From an uncultured Bacteroidales bacterium (GTDB taxonomy: Bacteria > Bacteroidota > Bacteroidia > Bacteroidales > Muribaculaceae): DNA of 50,173 bases. Location of the stretch: positions 1-50,173 of the forward strand of contig CAJLWO010000012.1 of assembly GCA_905210435.1 (NCBI GenBank), read 5' to 3'. Made by a program: the position numbers and the translations under genes. The notes below the pieces were generated by a model, which was not told the DNA's origin, ran no database searches, and worked only from the letters and a program-made list of their open reading frames with translations. This document shows, piece after piece, positions 1-7,894 of this stretch (position 1 is its first letter; each line of letters opens with the position of its first letter).

Positions 1-84
1 GCCCTCCGCTACGCGTCGGACGGGGATAGTGACACCAACGGGCTTTCAGCCCTCCTTTGGCGAACTATATTCCTTATTTGAACC

Positions 85-188
85 GCATTGCACGGTCTGT
101 GCGTCCGATAATTAGCTGATAATCAATGCTTGCTTTCCGGACGCACCGACCGTGCGTCCCTACAGTTGGAGGTCTTGCAACATTCTCC
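85..188. repeat. Dispersed TIR element with nested hairpins, copy 1 (left end unclear)
   Basis: Two inverted arms (about 89-108 and 137-160) carry the same GGACGCAC/GTGCGTCC hairpin, separated by a spacer containing CTGATAATC. The right end, reading CTACAGTTGGAGGTCTTGCA and then ACATTCTCC, matches the right end of the second copy at 11612-11755. The left terminal repeat seen in copy 2 is not clear here, so this copy may be partial. It lies downstream of the minus-strand FKBP gene. It is non-coding and looks like a MITE or REP-type element; no transposase is present in the window. Confidence 0.6.
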
Positions 189-232
189 TGGTTTTAGCTT
201 GTGTCTTTTACAGAACGCTTGATTATCCCCTG

Positions 233-637
233 TCAGTTGACTTTTACTAATTTGATTTCAAAAATGAGGGTTGAGTTTCCGGGGATGCCGTGGACGCCGC
301 GCGGTCCGTAGCCGTAGGCTGCGGGAATATAGACTGTCCATTTGTCACCCTCCTTCATGTTTTTCAATGCTATCTGCCAGCCGACAATCAGTTCGCGGAG
401 ACGGAATGCATCGGGCACTTTCCCCGACATGTTGCTGTCAAACACCTTGCCGTTGATGAGCGAACCTTTATAGAACACCGACACGATACTCCCCGTATTG
501 GGCGATTTGCCCGTGCCGCTCGACACGACACGGTAAAGTATGCCGTTATACAGCTCCTTGACTCCCGGCTGCCAGGCAACCTCTTTCAAAAACTGCTCAT
601 TCTCAATCTTATAAGCCTCTTTACTATTCTTAGCCAT
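233..637 (-). CDS. FKBP-type peptidyl-prolyl cis-trans isomerase, cytosolic
   Basis: A 134-residue protein that is essentially one FKBP domain. Visible family features are the VFYKGSLINGKVFDS stretch, the VGWQIALKNMKEGDKWTVYIP stretch (residues about 86-106) with the conserved W and MKEG turn, and the AYGYGPRG segment followed by GIPGNSTLIFEIKLV, the usual FKBP C-terminal strand. FKBPs catalyse proline cis-trans isomerisation and assist folding. There is no signal peptide or lipobox, so it should act in the cytoplasm, unlike the FKBP lipoprotein at 23975. It stands alone between two repeat elements, with no operon partner in the window. Confidence 0.88.
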   Translation of the reverse strand: MAKNSKEAYKIENEQFLKEVAWQPGVKELYNGILYRVVSSGTGKSPNTGSIVSVFYKGSLINGKVFDSNMSGKVPDAFRLRELIVGWQIALKNMKEGDKWTVYIPAAYGYGPRGVHGIPGNSTLIFEIKLVKVN

Positions 638-719
638 AACATAATATCATTTATCTCCTGACAAATTTATAAAAAACATCTGCTCGTAGAAATTTTAGTA
701 AAACAGAAGGACAAATTTA

Positions 720-880
720 GAGATTGTCTAAATTTATATAATGCAGATTTTGAGGAGGATTGTCAGATGGATTTTTGCTTGCGATGAACGAGCGTAGCCG
801 TAGCTACGTGACTGAAGAGCGAGCAAAAAGACGCTGGCAAGACACTCAAAAGCAAAGTAATATAAATTTTAGACAAGCTC
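720..880. repeat. Dispersed palindromic element with GTAGC core, copy 1
   Basis: The outer arms are inverted copies: GAGATTGTCTAAATTTATAT at 720-739 against the complement of 857-880. An inner inverted pair TTTTTGCTTG/CGAGCAAAAA surrounds a core at about 785-815 that contains GTAGCTACGTGACTGAAGAG. The reverse complement of this core aligns with the core of the element at 9712-9896 (TCAGTCATGTAGCTCGCTAC), although the outer arms differ in sequence. It fills most of the spacer between the divergent FKBP and glycoside hydrolase genes. No reading frame is evident. Confidence 0.65.
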
Positions 881-922
881 TAAACAATCATTAATCAACC
901 AAATCAAGTTTTTTACAATTCC

Positions 923-3235
923 ATGAAGCGAAATCTATTATCAGTAATCACATTGGCGGCTGCGGCTGCGGCCGCGGCGGTGCCGGTCAAGATGTCGGCC
1001 GCCGGCGACATCGTCGCTACCGAGGCTTACAGATGGACAGGCGACTCCATCGTTCAGGGGGAATACAAAGCCTACGCTCCGAGCGATATAGAAATCATAT
1101 CGGACTACTCGGCACAACCACATTTTTTCATGCCTATTAACAAGACATGGAAACTTAAGAACGATATTTCAAAATATCCGCAACTGCGCTCCGGCAACCG
1201 CCTGCACAACGCCATATACAATATGGGGCTTGACGAGATGATCAATGCAGTCGAGCCGGACACCACCCTGCGCACGGGCAAGGAGTGGGCAGGGGTATGG
1301 ACGCGTGACGTATCCTACTCCATAATCCTTTCGATGTCGTACCTCCAGCCCGAGGCATCGAAAATATCGCTGATGAAAAAAGTCAACCCCAATGGCCGTA
1401 TCATACAGGATACCGGTTCGGGCGGCGCATGGCCGGTAAGTTCCGACCGCATGATATGGGCTGTGGCAGCCTACGAGCTGTACAAGGTGACCGGCGACCG
1501 CAACTGGTTGGAATACATCTACCCCATCATCAAAAATTCGCTTGAGGACGATTTCGAAATCACCTATACCGAAGGCGCCATCAACGGCGAGACTTCATTT
1601 ATCGACTGGCGCGAACAGAGCCACCCGAAATGGATGCAGACCGTCGACATCTACGCAACGCACGCACAGAGCACCGGCGCTGTCCATGTAGCCGCACTCG
1701 ACGTGCTGTCGAAGATCGCCGCCGAGCTGGGCAAGAAAGATGACGCCGCCAAATACGCCGAAATGTCGAAAAGCCTCAACGAGAGCATAATAAAGAAATT
1801 CTGGATGCCGGAGAAAGGCACGATGGCAATGTACACCTACGGACGCGAGTATCCTATAATCAACCCGCGCTCCGAGACTCTCGGCCAGGCTTTCGCCATA
1901 CTCTACGACCAGGTGCCCGACTCGATGGCGGCCACAATCACCGAGAATGTGCCCATTACACCCTACGGTCCCGCCATCTTCTTCCCGCAGATCTCGGACA
2001 TGCCCGCCTACCACAATAATGCGTTATGGCCCTGGGTGGCATCGTACTGGGTGCTCGCCAACGCCAAGACCGGCAACGAGGAGGGCGTGATGGAGGGTAT
2101 CGGTTCGGTGTTCCGTCCGGCAGCGCTCTTCACCACCAACAAGGAAAATTTCAACCTCGACAACGGCGACATCGCCACTGAGCTCAACTCGTCGAACATG
2201 CTCTGGTGTCTGGCCGGCAACCTCGCCATCACCCACCGCGTGCTTTTCGGCATCACGTTTGAGACCGACGGCCTGCACATCAAGCCGTTCGTGCCCAAAG
2301 CCCTCGCCGGCACCCGTTCGCTCGAAGGCTTCGACTACCGCGGCTCGAAAATCGACATCACAGTCAACGGCTACGGCAACCGCGTGAAAGACATCACTGT
2401 CAACGGCAAGCGCCTGAAAGATGTCAACGGCGCCGTAATCCCCGCCCGACCCAAAGGCAATTATAACGTAGTGGTCACGATGGCCGACAACGATATCGCC
2501 CCGATGAAGGTGAACCGCACCGCCAACGTCAAGGCACCTCTCACCCCGCTGACCCGATTCACCCACGACGCCGACATCGCAGCCGCCAATCCCGCTGCTC
2601 CCTACGAGAACACGCTGCAGTGGAACCCGATAGAATATATCGCAGGCTACATCGTGCTCCGCAACGGCGAACGCATCGCCACCACACGCGAGACTTCGTT
2701 CGACGCATCGGTTCCGGGTGTCTACCAGGTAATCGGCGTTGATACCGACGGAGTAGAGTCGTTCGCTTCCGAGCCTCTCACCAACATGCCCGTAGTGCGC
2801 GTCAAGCCCGCATCGACAGCCACCCGACTCACTTCCAACGAAGTGTCATACCAGCCCGAAGGCGGTGTGATCCGCGGCTTCAGCGGCAATGGATTTGCCG
2901 AAGTAGACCATAAGACAGCACCGGTAGTATTTGACGTCGACGCCGACGGCGACTACTTCCTGTCGCTCCGCTATGCCAACGGCAACGGTCCGGTCAACAC
3001 CGAGAACAAATGCGCCGTACGCACACTCTTCATCGACGGTGTCAAGGCAGGTACCATAGTGATGCCGCAGCGTGGCGTAGGCAACTGGGACGACTGGGGC
3101 ATCACCAACTACATCCCCGTAAGCCTCAGCAAAGGCAACCACAAAATCACCATAGAGATGATGCCCTACGACGAGAACATGAACCTCGCCACCAACCACG
3201 CCATCATCGACGCCCTCATAATGGAGCAGCGCTGA
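923..3235 (+). CDS. Exported six-hairpin (alpha/alpha)6 glycoside hydrolase with C-terminal beta-sandwich
   Basis: A 770-residue protein with an Ala-rich signal peptide (about residues 1-27). The central region (about 90-470) has the look of an (alpha/alpha)6-barrel glycosidase: NRLHNAIYNMGLDEM, AGVWTRDVSYS, SGGAWPVSSDRMIWAVAAYE and ETSFIDWREQSHPKWMQ, a pattern seen in Bacteroidales proteins annotated as alpha-L-rhamnosidase-related or debranching-type hydrolases. The C-terminal 250 residues look like FN3/CBM-type beta-sandwiches (QWNPIEYIAGYIVLRNGE, then a jelly-roll-like stretch ending KGNHKITIEMMPYDEN). It probably acts on oligosaccharides in the periplasm or at the surface. The substrate cannot be read from sequence. 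The decayed amylase converging from the right suggests an alpha-glucan context, which is inference. Confidence 0.75.
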   Translation: MKRNLLSVITLAAAAAAAAVPVKMSAAGDIVATEAYRWTGDSIVQGEYKAYAPSDIEIISDYSAQPHFFMPINKTWKLKNDISKYPQLRSGNRLHNAIYNMGLDEMINAVEPDTTLRTGKEWAGVWTRDVSYSIILSMSYLQPEASKISLMKKVNPNGRIIQDTGSGGAWPVSSDRMIWAVAAYELYKVTGDRNWLEYIYPIIKNSLEDDFEITYTEGAINGETSFIDWREQSHPKWMQTVDIYATHAQSTGAVHVAALDVLSKIAAELGKKDDAAKYAEMSKSLNESIIKKFWMPEKGTMAMYTYGREYPIINPRSETLGQAFAILYDQVPDSMAATITENVPITPYGPAIFFPQISDMPAYHNNALWPWVASYWVLANAKTGNEEGVMEGIGSVFRPAALFTTNKENFNLDNGDIATELNSSNMLWCLAGNLAITHRVLFGITFETDGLHIKPFVPKALAGTRSLEGFDYRGSKIDITVNGYGNRVKDITVNGKRLKDVNGAVIPARPKGNYNVVVTMADNDIAPMKVNRTANVKAPLTPLTRFTHDADIAAANPAAPYENTLQWNPIEYIAGYIVLRNGERIATTRETSFDASVPGVYQVIGVDTDGVESFASEPLTNMPVVRVKPASTATRLTSNEVSYQPEGGVIRGFSGNGFAEVDHKTAPVVFDVDADGDYFLSLRYANGNGPVNTENKCAVRTLFIDGVKAGTIVMPQRGVGNWDDWGITNYIPVSLSKGNHKITIEMMPYDENMNLATNHAIIDALIMEQR

Positions 3236-3263
3236 CGGCAGTAAACAATACAACGAATACGAC

Positions 3264-3306
3264 CGGGTTCCTGCATGTTATACCATGCGGGAACCCGTTC
3301 TTTTTC
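3264..3306 (+). terminator. Rho-independent terminator after the glycoside hydrolase
   Basis: A 14 bp perfect stem (CGGGTTCCTGCATG / CATGCGGGAACCCG) with a 6 nt loop is followed by a T-rich run (TTCTTTTTC), 28 bp after the stop codon. Confidence 0.85.
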
Positions 3307-3465
3307 AGCCGACAGCATAAAATATGGGTCAATCCGAAATTACAGTGCATATCGCTGTTGCCGGTTCATGCCGCTGTGATGGTGTTGCACAACCTCCATC
3401 AAAAATTGATTAGCAGTAGTTTAAGCCTACGGTATATGGGGTGATAATTATCTTCCTTCTGAATG

Positions 3466-3500
3466 AAAAAACGGCCGAGCGGGTGGCTCGACCGTTTTTT
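3466..3500. terminator. Bidirectional terminator between convergent genes
   Basis: A15-bp-arm stem AAAAAACGGCCGAGC / GCTCGACCGTTTTTT has A and T runs on both flanks, so it can stop transcription from the glycoside hydrolase side and from the minus-strand amylase remnant, whose stop codon lies 18 bp away. Confidence 0.85.
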
Positions 3501-3517
3501 ATGGAGGGTTATCCGGA

Positions 3518-4360
3518 TTAACGGACGTAGACTTTGGTGGCTTTGTCGCCCTGACGCTTGATGTAGATGCCGTTGGCGGGGTTGTCGACGCGCATGCCCT
3601 GGAGGTTGTAGTAAACAACGTGGCGTCGTTTTCGACGGGTTCGACTGTAATGTTGTCAACGGCTGAAGATGCGTCGCCGCCGGGAGAGTCAAGAATCTCG
3701 CCGTAGTGCCACATGCCGGGGACAGAAGCCACTGTCGACCAGAAATTGCAGCCTTCGGAGGGGAGTCCGATATGCTTTGCAGCATCCCAGCGGATACCGT
3801 CGACACCGCATGCCTTAAGTTCCTCGACATAGGCTTTGGCGCGTGCCTGCACCTGAGAGTCTTCGGAATTGACATCGCCATACTCGCCGACCTGTCCGTG
3901 GGTGATGGAATAGCGGTTGCCGTAGTCTATACCTCCGTTCCAGCGTACACGTCCGTTGGAATCCCACCATGTGTCATGGTAGCCGGAAGCCTGGTTCACG
4001 TGGTTGGCGACAACATCGACAATCACCTTTATGCCGCGCTCGTGGGCCGCGGCACAGAGAGAGGTCAGCTGGGCCTTGTTGCCTACGCCCGAGCCTTTGA
4101 GAGTGAAATCATAGGGCATGTAGGCGTAAAACCATTCGGCACCGGAATTGCAGTTGCCCTGCATGGACGAGAGCTGCACCGACCCGAAGCCGGCCTTCGC
4201 GATGTTGTCGAGCTCAGTTTCAATCCGAGCACGTGTCCAGTCAAAGCAGTGAAGTCTGTTTCCGTCCTGGATATTGGCGGGGAGACCGTAATCGGCCGCC
4301 ATCGCTCCAACCGAGACTGACATAGCCAGCGCTGCTGAGCATAAAAATTTTTTTTAACAT
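3518..4360 (-). pseudogene. Decayed exported alpha-amylase (GH13), frameshifted twice and lacking part of the barrel
   Basis: The open frame from an internal ATG at 4323 encodes a GH13 alpha-amylase core with region I DVVANH, the nucleophile region GIRWDAAKH (D180 counted from that ATG) and the acid/base region YGEIL (E209). Three defects are visible. First, the natural start is the ATG at 4360: dropping one base from the A8/T5 run at about 4343-4357 restores a signal peptide MLKKILCSAALAMSVSVGAM joined to AADYG. Second, directly after GEILDSPGG the protein jumps to a linker; the rest of the barrel, including the third catalytic Asp, and domain C are absent. Third, near 3620 one base is missing; restoring it gives a normal Bacteroidales C-terminal tail, VVYYNLQGMRVDNPANGIYI, ending KVYVR at the stop 3518-3520. 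It is almost certainly non-functional as an amylase. Confidence 0.85.
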
Positions 4361-4813
4361 GGAGTAGAAATTTAAAATGTAAGAAGATATAATAAAATTG
4401 CTTTTTTTCCTTAGTAAACTATCCAATTGAAAATCCGTAATAAATAATCCAATTAAAAAAATGAATTTTCCGAAGAAACGCATGATTGGGAAACATGCAG
4501 TAATCACAAATCCTATAATTACTTATTTTTCGCAAAAATAAGGTTTATTTTTAAGAATTTAAACTTTTCTAACAAAAAAACTTTCCATTTTAGAAAACAG
4601 GAGGCATAAAAAACAGGAAAATATAACAATTACCATAATATTTTGACCAATTCATTATAATTCTTTTCGCAGCGGGAGGCATTCGCTTACAAATTCCAAC
4701 ATAAAGCAGGCATACGGCCAATCGCCTCCGGAATGCGCAAAAGCGCCACAACAGCGTGCGATAAAAAATATCCTAAAATATCGATGACACATAATAAAAA
4801 TGGAGCGGCAAAA
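4361..4813. other. AT-rich spacer without a gene
   Basis: This spacer between the divergent amylase remnant and rpsA is A/T-rich. The open frames that cross it are short and lack family motifs. Nothing convincing was seen except the rpsA promoter at its right end. Confidence 0.5.
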
Positions 4814-4846
4814 TTTGTGTTAATTAAAAGAAAATGATTACCTTTG
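4814..4846 (+). promoter_or_regulatory. Bacteroidetes-type promoter for rpsA
   Basis: TTTG at 4814-4817 and TACCTTTG at 4839-4846 match the -33 and -7 elements of the Bacteroidetes primary sigma factor, with a 21 nt spacer. The start of transcription should lie near 4850, about 97 nt before the rpsA ATG. Confidence 0.85.
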
Positions 4847-4852
4847 CAGCGC

Positions 4853-4946
4853 TTTAGGCATATTGTGTCCCGACGGTTGCGGCCGAAGGTGCGTAAATGC
4901 CGGGCACAACCGATTTAATTAACTAATTTATTAACCGTTTAATTTA
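4853..4946 (+). promoter_or_regulatory. Structured 5' leader of rpsA, possible autoregulatory site
   Basis: The leader contains a long-range stem pairing TTGTGTCCCG (4863-4872) with CGGGCACAA (4901-4909, one bulge). A GC-rich internal segment around CGGCCG is enclosed by it. The rest of the leader to the ATG is A/T-rich and unstructured. In other bacteria S1 represses its own translation through its leader, so a comparable role is plausible here but not shown. Confidence 0.5.
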
Positions 4947-6731
4947 ATGACTGAAGAAGTTAAAACCTCTCCAATCGCCGATTTCGATTGGGATGCCTAC
5001 GAAAAAGGCGAAACCGCAGGTGAGAAGTCTCGTGAAGAGCTTACCAAGACTTACGACGAGAGCCTCAACACTGTAAAAGACAAAGATGTAATCGAAGGTA
5101 CCATCATCGCCCTCAACAAGCGCGAAGCCGTGGTTAACATCGGTTATAAATCAGACGGCATTATCCCCGTCAGCGAATTCCGTTACAACCCCGACATCAA
5201 AGTCGGCGACGTAGTGGAAGTATTCATCGAAAATCAGGAAGACAAAAAAGGACAGCTCATCCTCTCGCACCGCAAGGCTCGCGCATCACGTTCGTGGGAG
5301 CGTGTCAACCAGGCACTCGAGAACGATGAGATTATCAAGGGCTACATCAAGTGCCGCACCAAGGGCGGTATGATAGTCGACGTATTCGGCATCGAAGCTT
5401 TCCTTCCCGGCTCGCAGATTGATGTCAAACCTATCCGTGACTACGATATCTTCGTCGGCAAGACCATGGAATTCAAGGTTGTCAAAATCAACCAGGAATT
5501 CAAGAACGTTGTTGTCAGCCACAAAGCCCTCATCGAGGCAGAACTCGAGCAGCAGAAACGCGAAATCATCTCGAAACTCGAGAAAGGCCAGGTACTCGAA
5601 GGTACTGTCAAGAACATCACCACCTACGGTGTGTTCATCGACCTTGGCGGCGTAGACGGTCTTATCCACATCACCGACCTCTCATGGGGCCGTGTCAACC
5701 ACCCCGAAGAAGTCGTTGCCCTCGACCAGAAGCTCAACGTCGTTATCCTCGACTTCGACAACGAGAAAAAACGTATCGCTCTCGGCCTCAAGCAGCTCCA
5801 GCCCCATCCCTGGGATGCCCTCGACCCCAACCTCAAAGTCGGTGACAAGGTCAAAGGTAAAGTTGTCGTTATGGCTGACTACGGCGCATTCATCGAAATC
5901 GCTCCGGGCGTAGAAGGTCTTATCCACGTAAGCGAGATGTCATGGTCACAGCACCTGCGCTCGGCTCAGGACTTCATGAAGGCAGGCGACGAAATCGAAG
6001 CCGTCATCCTCACCCTCGACCGCGAGGACCGCAAGATGTCGCTCGGTATCAAGCAGCTCAAGGAAGATCCGTGGGAAAACATCGAGACCAAATATCCCGT
6101 CGGCAGCAAGCACACTGCAAAAGTGCGCAACTTCACCAACTTCGGTGTATTCGTTGAACTCGAAGAGGGCGTAGACGGTCTGATCCACATCTCTGACCTC
6201 TCCTGGACAAAGAAAATCAAACACCCGACCGAATTCACCCAGATCGGTGCCGACATCGACGTACAGGTACTCGAAATCGACAAGGACAACCGTCGTCTGA
6301 GCCTCGGCCACAAGCAGCTCGAAGAAAATCCCTGGGATGTATTCGAGACTATCTTCACAGTAGGTTCAATCCACGAAGGTACCATCATCGAGATGCTCGA
6401 CAAGGGCGCTGTAATAGCACTCCCCTACGGTGTTGAAGGCTTCGCCACTCCCAAACACCTCGTTAAAGAGGACGGCAGCCACGCCAAAGTTGACGAGAAA
6501 CTCAACTTCAAGGTTATCGAATTCAACAAAGACTCTAAGCGCATCATCCTTTCTCACAGCCGTATCTTCGAAGATGAGGCTAAGGCAGAACGCGCCGAGG
6601 CTAAGAAAGCAGCTCCCAAACGCGCACCCCGCAAAGAGGCTGAACCCGTAGTTTCAACTCCCGTAGAGAAAACCACTCTCGGCGACATCGAAGCTCTCGC
6701 AGCCCTTAAAGAGCAGCTCTCAAAGAAATAA
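4947..6731 (+). CDS. rpsA: 30S ribosomal protein S1
   Basis: A 594-residue protein with six S1 (OB-fold) RNA-binding repeats. The clearest are those with GVFIDLGGVDGLIHITDLSW (about 228-247), GAFIEIAPGVEGLIHVSEMSW and GVFVELEEGVDGLIHISDLSW, and each ends with a KRIALGLKQL/RKMSLGIKQL-type strand. The first two repeats are more divergent, as in S1 of other bacteria; they anchor the protein to the 30S subunit, while the later repeats bind mRNA. The C-terminus is a Lys/Ala/Pro-rich tail (KAERAEAKKAAPKRAPRKEA). S1 helps load mRNA onto the ribosome. It is a single gene with its own promoter and terminator. Confidence 0.97.
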   Translation: MTEEVKTSPIADFDWDAYEKGETAGEKSREELTKTYDESLNTVKDKDVIEGTIIALNKREAVVNIGYKSDGIIPVSEFRYNPDIKVGDVVEVFIENQEDKKGQLILSHRKARASRSWERVNQALENDEIIKGYIKCRTKGGMIVDVFGIEAFLPGSQIDVKPIRDYDIFVGKTMEFKVVKINQEFKNVVVSHKALIEAELEQQKREIISKLEKGQVLEGTVKNITTYGVFIDLGGVDGLIHITDLSWGRVNHPEEVVALDQKLNVVILDFDNEKKRIALGLKQLQPHPWDALDPNLKVGDKVKGKVVVMADYGAFIEIAPGVEGLIHVSEMSWSQHLRSAQDFMKAGDEIEAVILTLDREDRKMSLGIKQLKEDPWENIETKYPVGSKHTAKVRNFTNFGVFVELEEGVDGLIHISDLSWTKKIKHPTEFTQIGADIDVQVLEIDKDNRRLSLGHKQLEENPWDVFETIFTVGSIHEGTIIEMLDKGAVIALPYGVEGFATPKHLVKEDGSHAKVDEKLNFKVIEFNKDSKRIILSHSRIFEDEAKAERAEAKKAAPKRAPRKEAEPVVSTPVEKTTLGDIEALAALKEQLSKK

Positions 6732-6758
6732 TAATCAATTATTTCCATAATCACTGAC

Positions 6759-6793
6759 GGGGAGGCCGGAATCGGCCTCCCCGTTGTTTTTAT
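6759..6793 (+). terminator. Rho-independent terminator after rpsA
   Basis: The stem CGGGGAGGCCG / CGGCCTCCCCG with a short AAT loop is followed by a TTGTTTTTATT tract, 27 bp downstream of the rpsA stop. Confidence 0.9.
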
Positions 6794-6889
6794 TCTGTCA
6801 GTATTTTAAACGCTTACGCGGTATTATTCGGCTTACGCGTCATCACCGGGCTATATATGTTTATACGGATTAACGACGGGTGCTCTCAA

Positions 6890-7322
6890 TTATTTAAGTC
6901 GCAAGTCCTCACCGCTCTGGCTTACGCCCTTGCTGCTGTATTTACCGCCATAGAGGTAGCAGTAGCCGAATGCCGACGCAGGGTCATCCTCATTACCGTT
7001 GAATACGGCGATGCGTACCGACGCAAAGTTTCCGCCATGCACGTTGGCGATAGCCTCACGCGCCACATAGAGCGAATAGAAACCGTCGCCCTTGCCGGGT
7101 TCGCTGTCGTCGACGATAATATATGTACGTTTTTTCCGGTCGAACAGCTATCCGTTGTGGCGATTGTCAAATATATCGTAATCCAGACGGTATACCCCCG
7201 CACCGATAGAAAAATCCGGAATAAGAATCCGTATCGGAAAAATCGGGTCGGGACGCAATGCTCGACAGTGGAATACCCGCACAGAGTGCAGCCACTAATA
7301 AAATACGTATTACAGGATGCAT
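6890..7322 (-). pseudogene. Small exported-protein pseudogene (frameshift plus internal stop)
   Basis: An ATG at 7322 opens a signal peptide (MHPVIRILLVAALCAGIPLS) followed by SIASRPDFSDTDSYSGFFYR, and this frame then closes early. Removing one base from the G5 run near 7196 continues it as GVYRLDYDIFDNRHNG, a TAG stop, then LFDRKKRTYIIVDDSEPGKG, through FYSLYVAREAIANVHGG and ASAFGYCYLYGGKYSS to a stop at 6890-6892. The C/G-ending codons and periplasmic-looking composition continue across the stop, which supports one former gene of about 140 residues. The family is not recognised. Long frames on the opposite strand here are shadows. Confidence 0.6.
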
Positions 7323-7894
7323 GTGATTGTATTACACAACAGCCGGCGCCAGACGGCCGTATTTTTTTTAAAGTGTGATTTAAAGTTAATATAAAGTGTG
7401 ATTAGAGAGCCTATTGCACGATTTTGCACAAAAATTTCATTTATATTCTTAATATGCAATTTATTCACTTTTATTTTATATCAAATACATAATTTAACAT
7501 ATTAATAGGTGAATATTATTTAACGGAAGTGAAATACGCCGTATTTGCCGGCGCTGCATGATTACGGCCGGCGCTGCATGACTACGGCCGGCGCTGCCTC
7601 GAGCCATCGTCGCAAACCAAACGGGGATTACTGTTGTTAATAATATTGAATATCGAGTATTCAGCGCTCCGGCGCATTGAACAATGGCAAAGCGATGCCT
7701 GACACGTTTCACACAAAGGCTCGCACAATCCTGAGAGATGAGAGAAATAACGCATCCCGCATCTTATAAAAGATTATACGGGTTGTGCCAAATCTTACGA
7801 GACGGCATACCTGTGATTCGATGCCGCATACCTGATTCAGAACAAATCCATTCGTAATGGCGATACAGATAAGAAATATATAAATCCCCAAATT
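7323..7894. other. Spacer without a supported gene
   Basis: This 572 bp stretch is A/T-rich near 7380-7510 and holds the 20 bp tandem repeat at 7547-7598. Two short minus-strand frames in it have no domain, signal peptide or codon signature. No TAnnTTTG promoter was found close to aspT. Confidence 0.5.
7547..7598. repeat. 20 bp tandem repeat, 2.6 copies
   Basis: GCCGGCGCTGCATGATTACG is repeated with one change (GACTACG) and then truncated after GCCGGCGCTGCC. Its GCCGGC core is palindromic, and the block is GC-rich in an A/T-rich spacer. Confidence 0.8.

Noticed and set aside
2024..2566. Long minus-strand frames inside the glycoside hydrolase gene (also 1595-2014 and 2846-3253)
   Set aside because: Their composition (His, Val, Gly, Asp) is the complement of the GC-rich sense codons; no family features.
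6857..7378. 173-codon plus-strand frame
   Set aside because: It is complementary to the reconstructed exported-protein pseudogene, whose signal peptide and codon use are more convincing.
7494..7891. Two short minus-strand frames before aspT
   Set aside because: No domain, signal or codon bias; the spacer contains only a tandem repeat.
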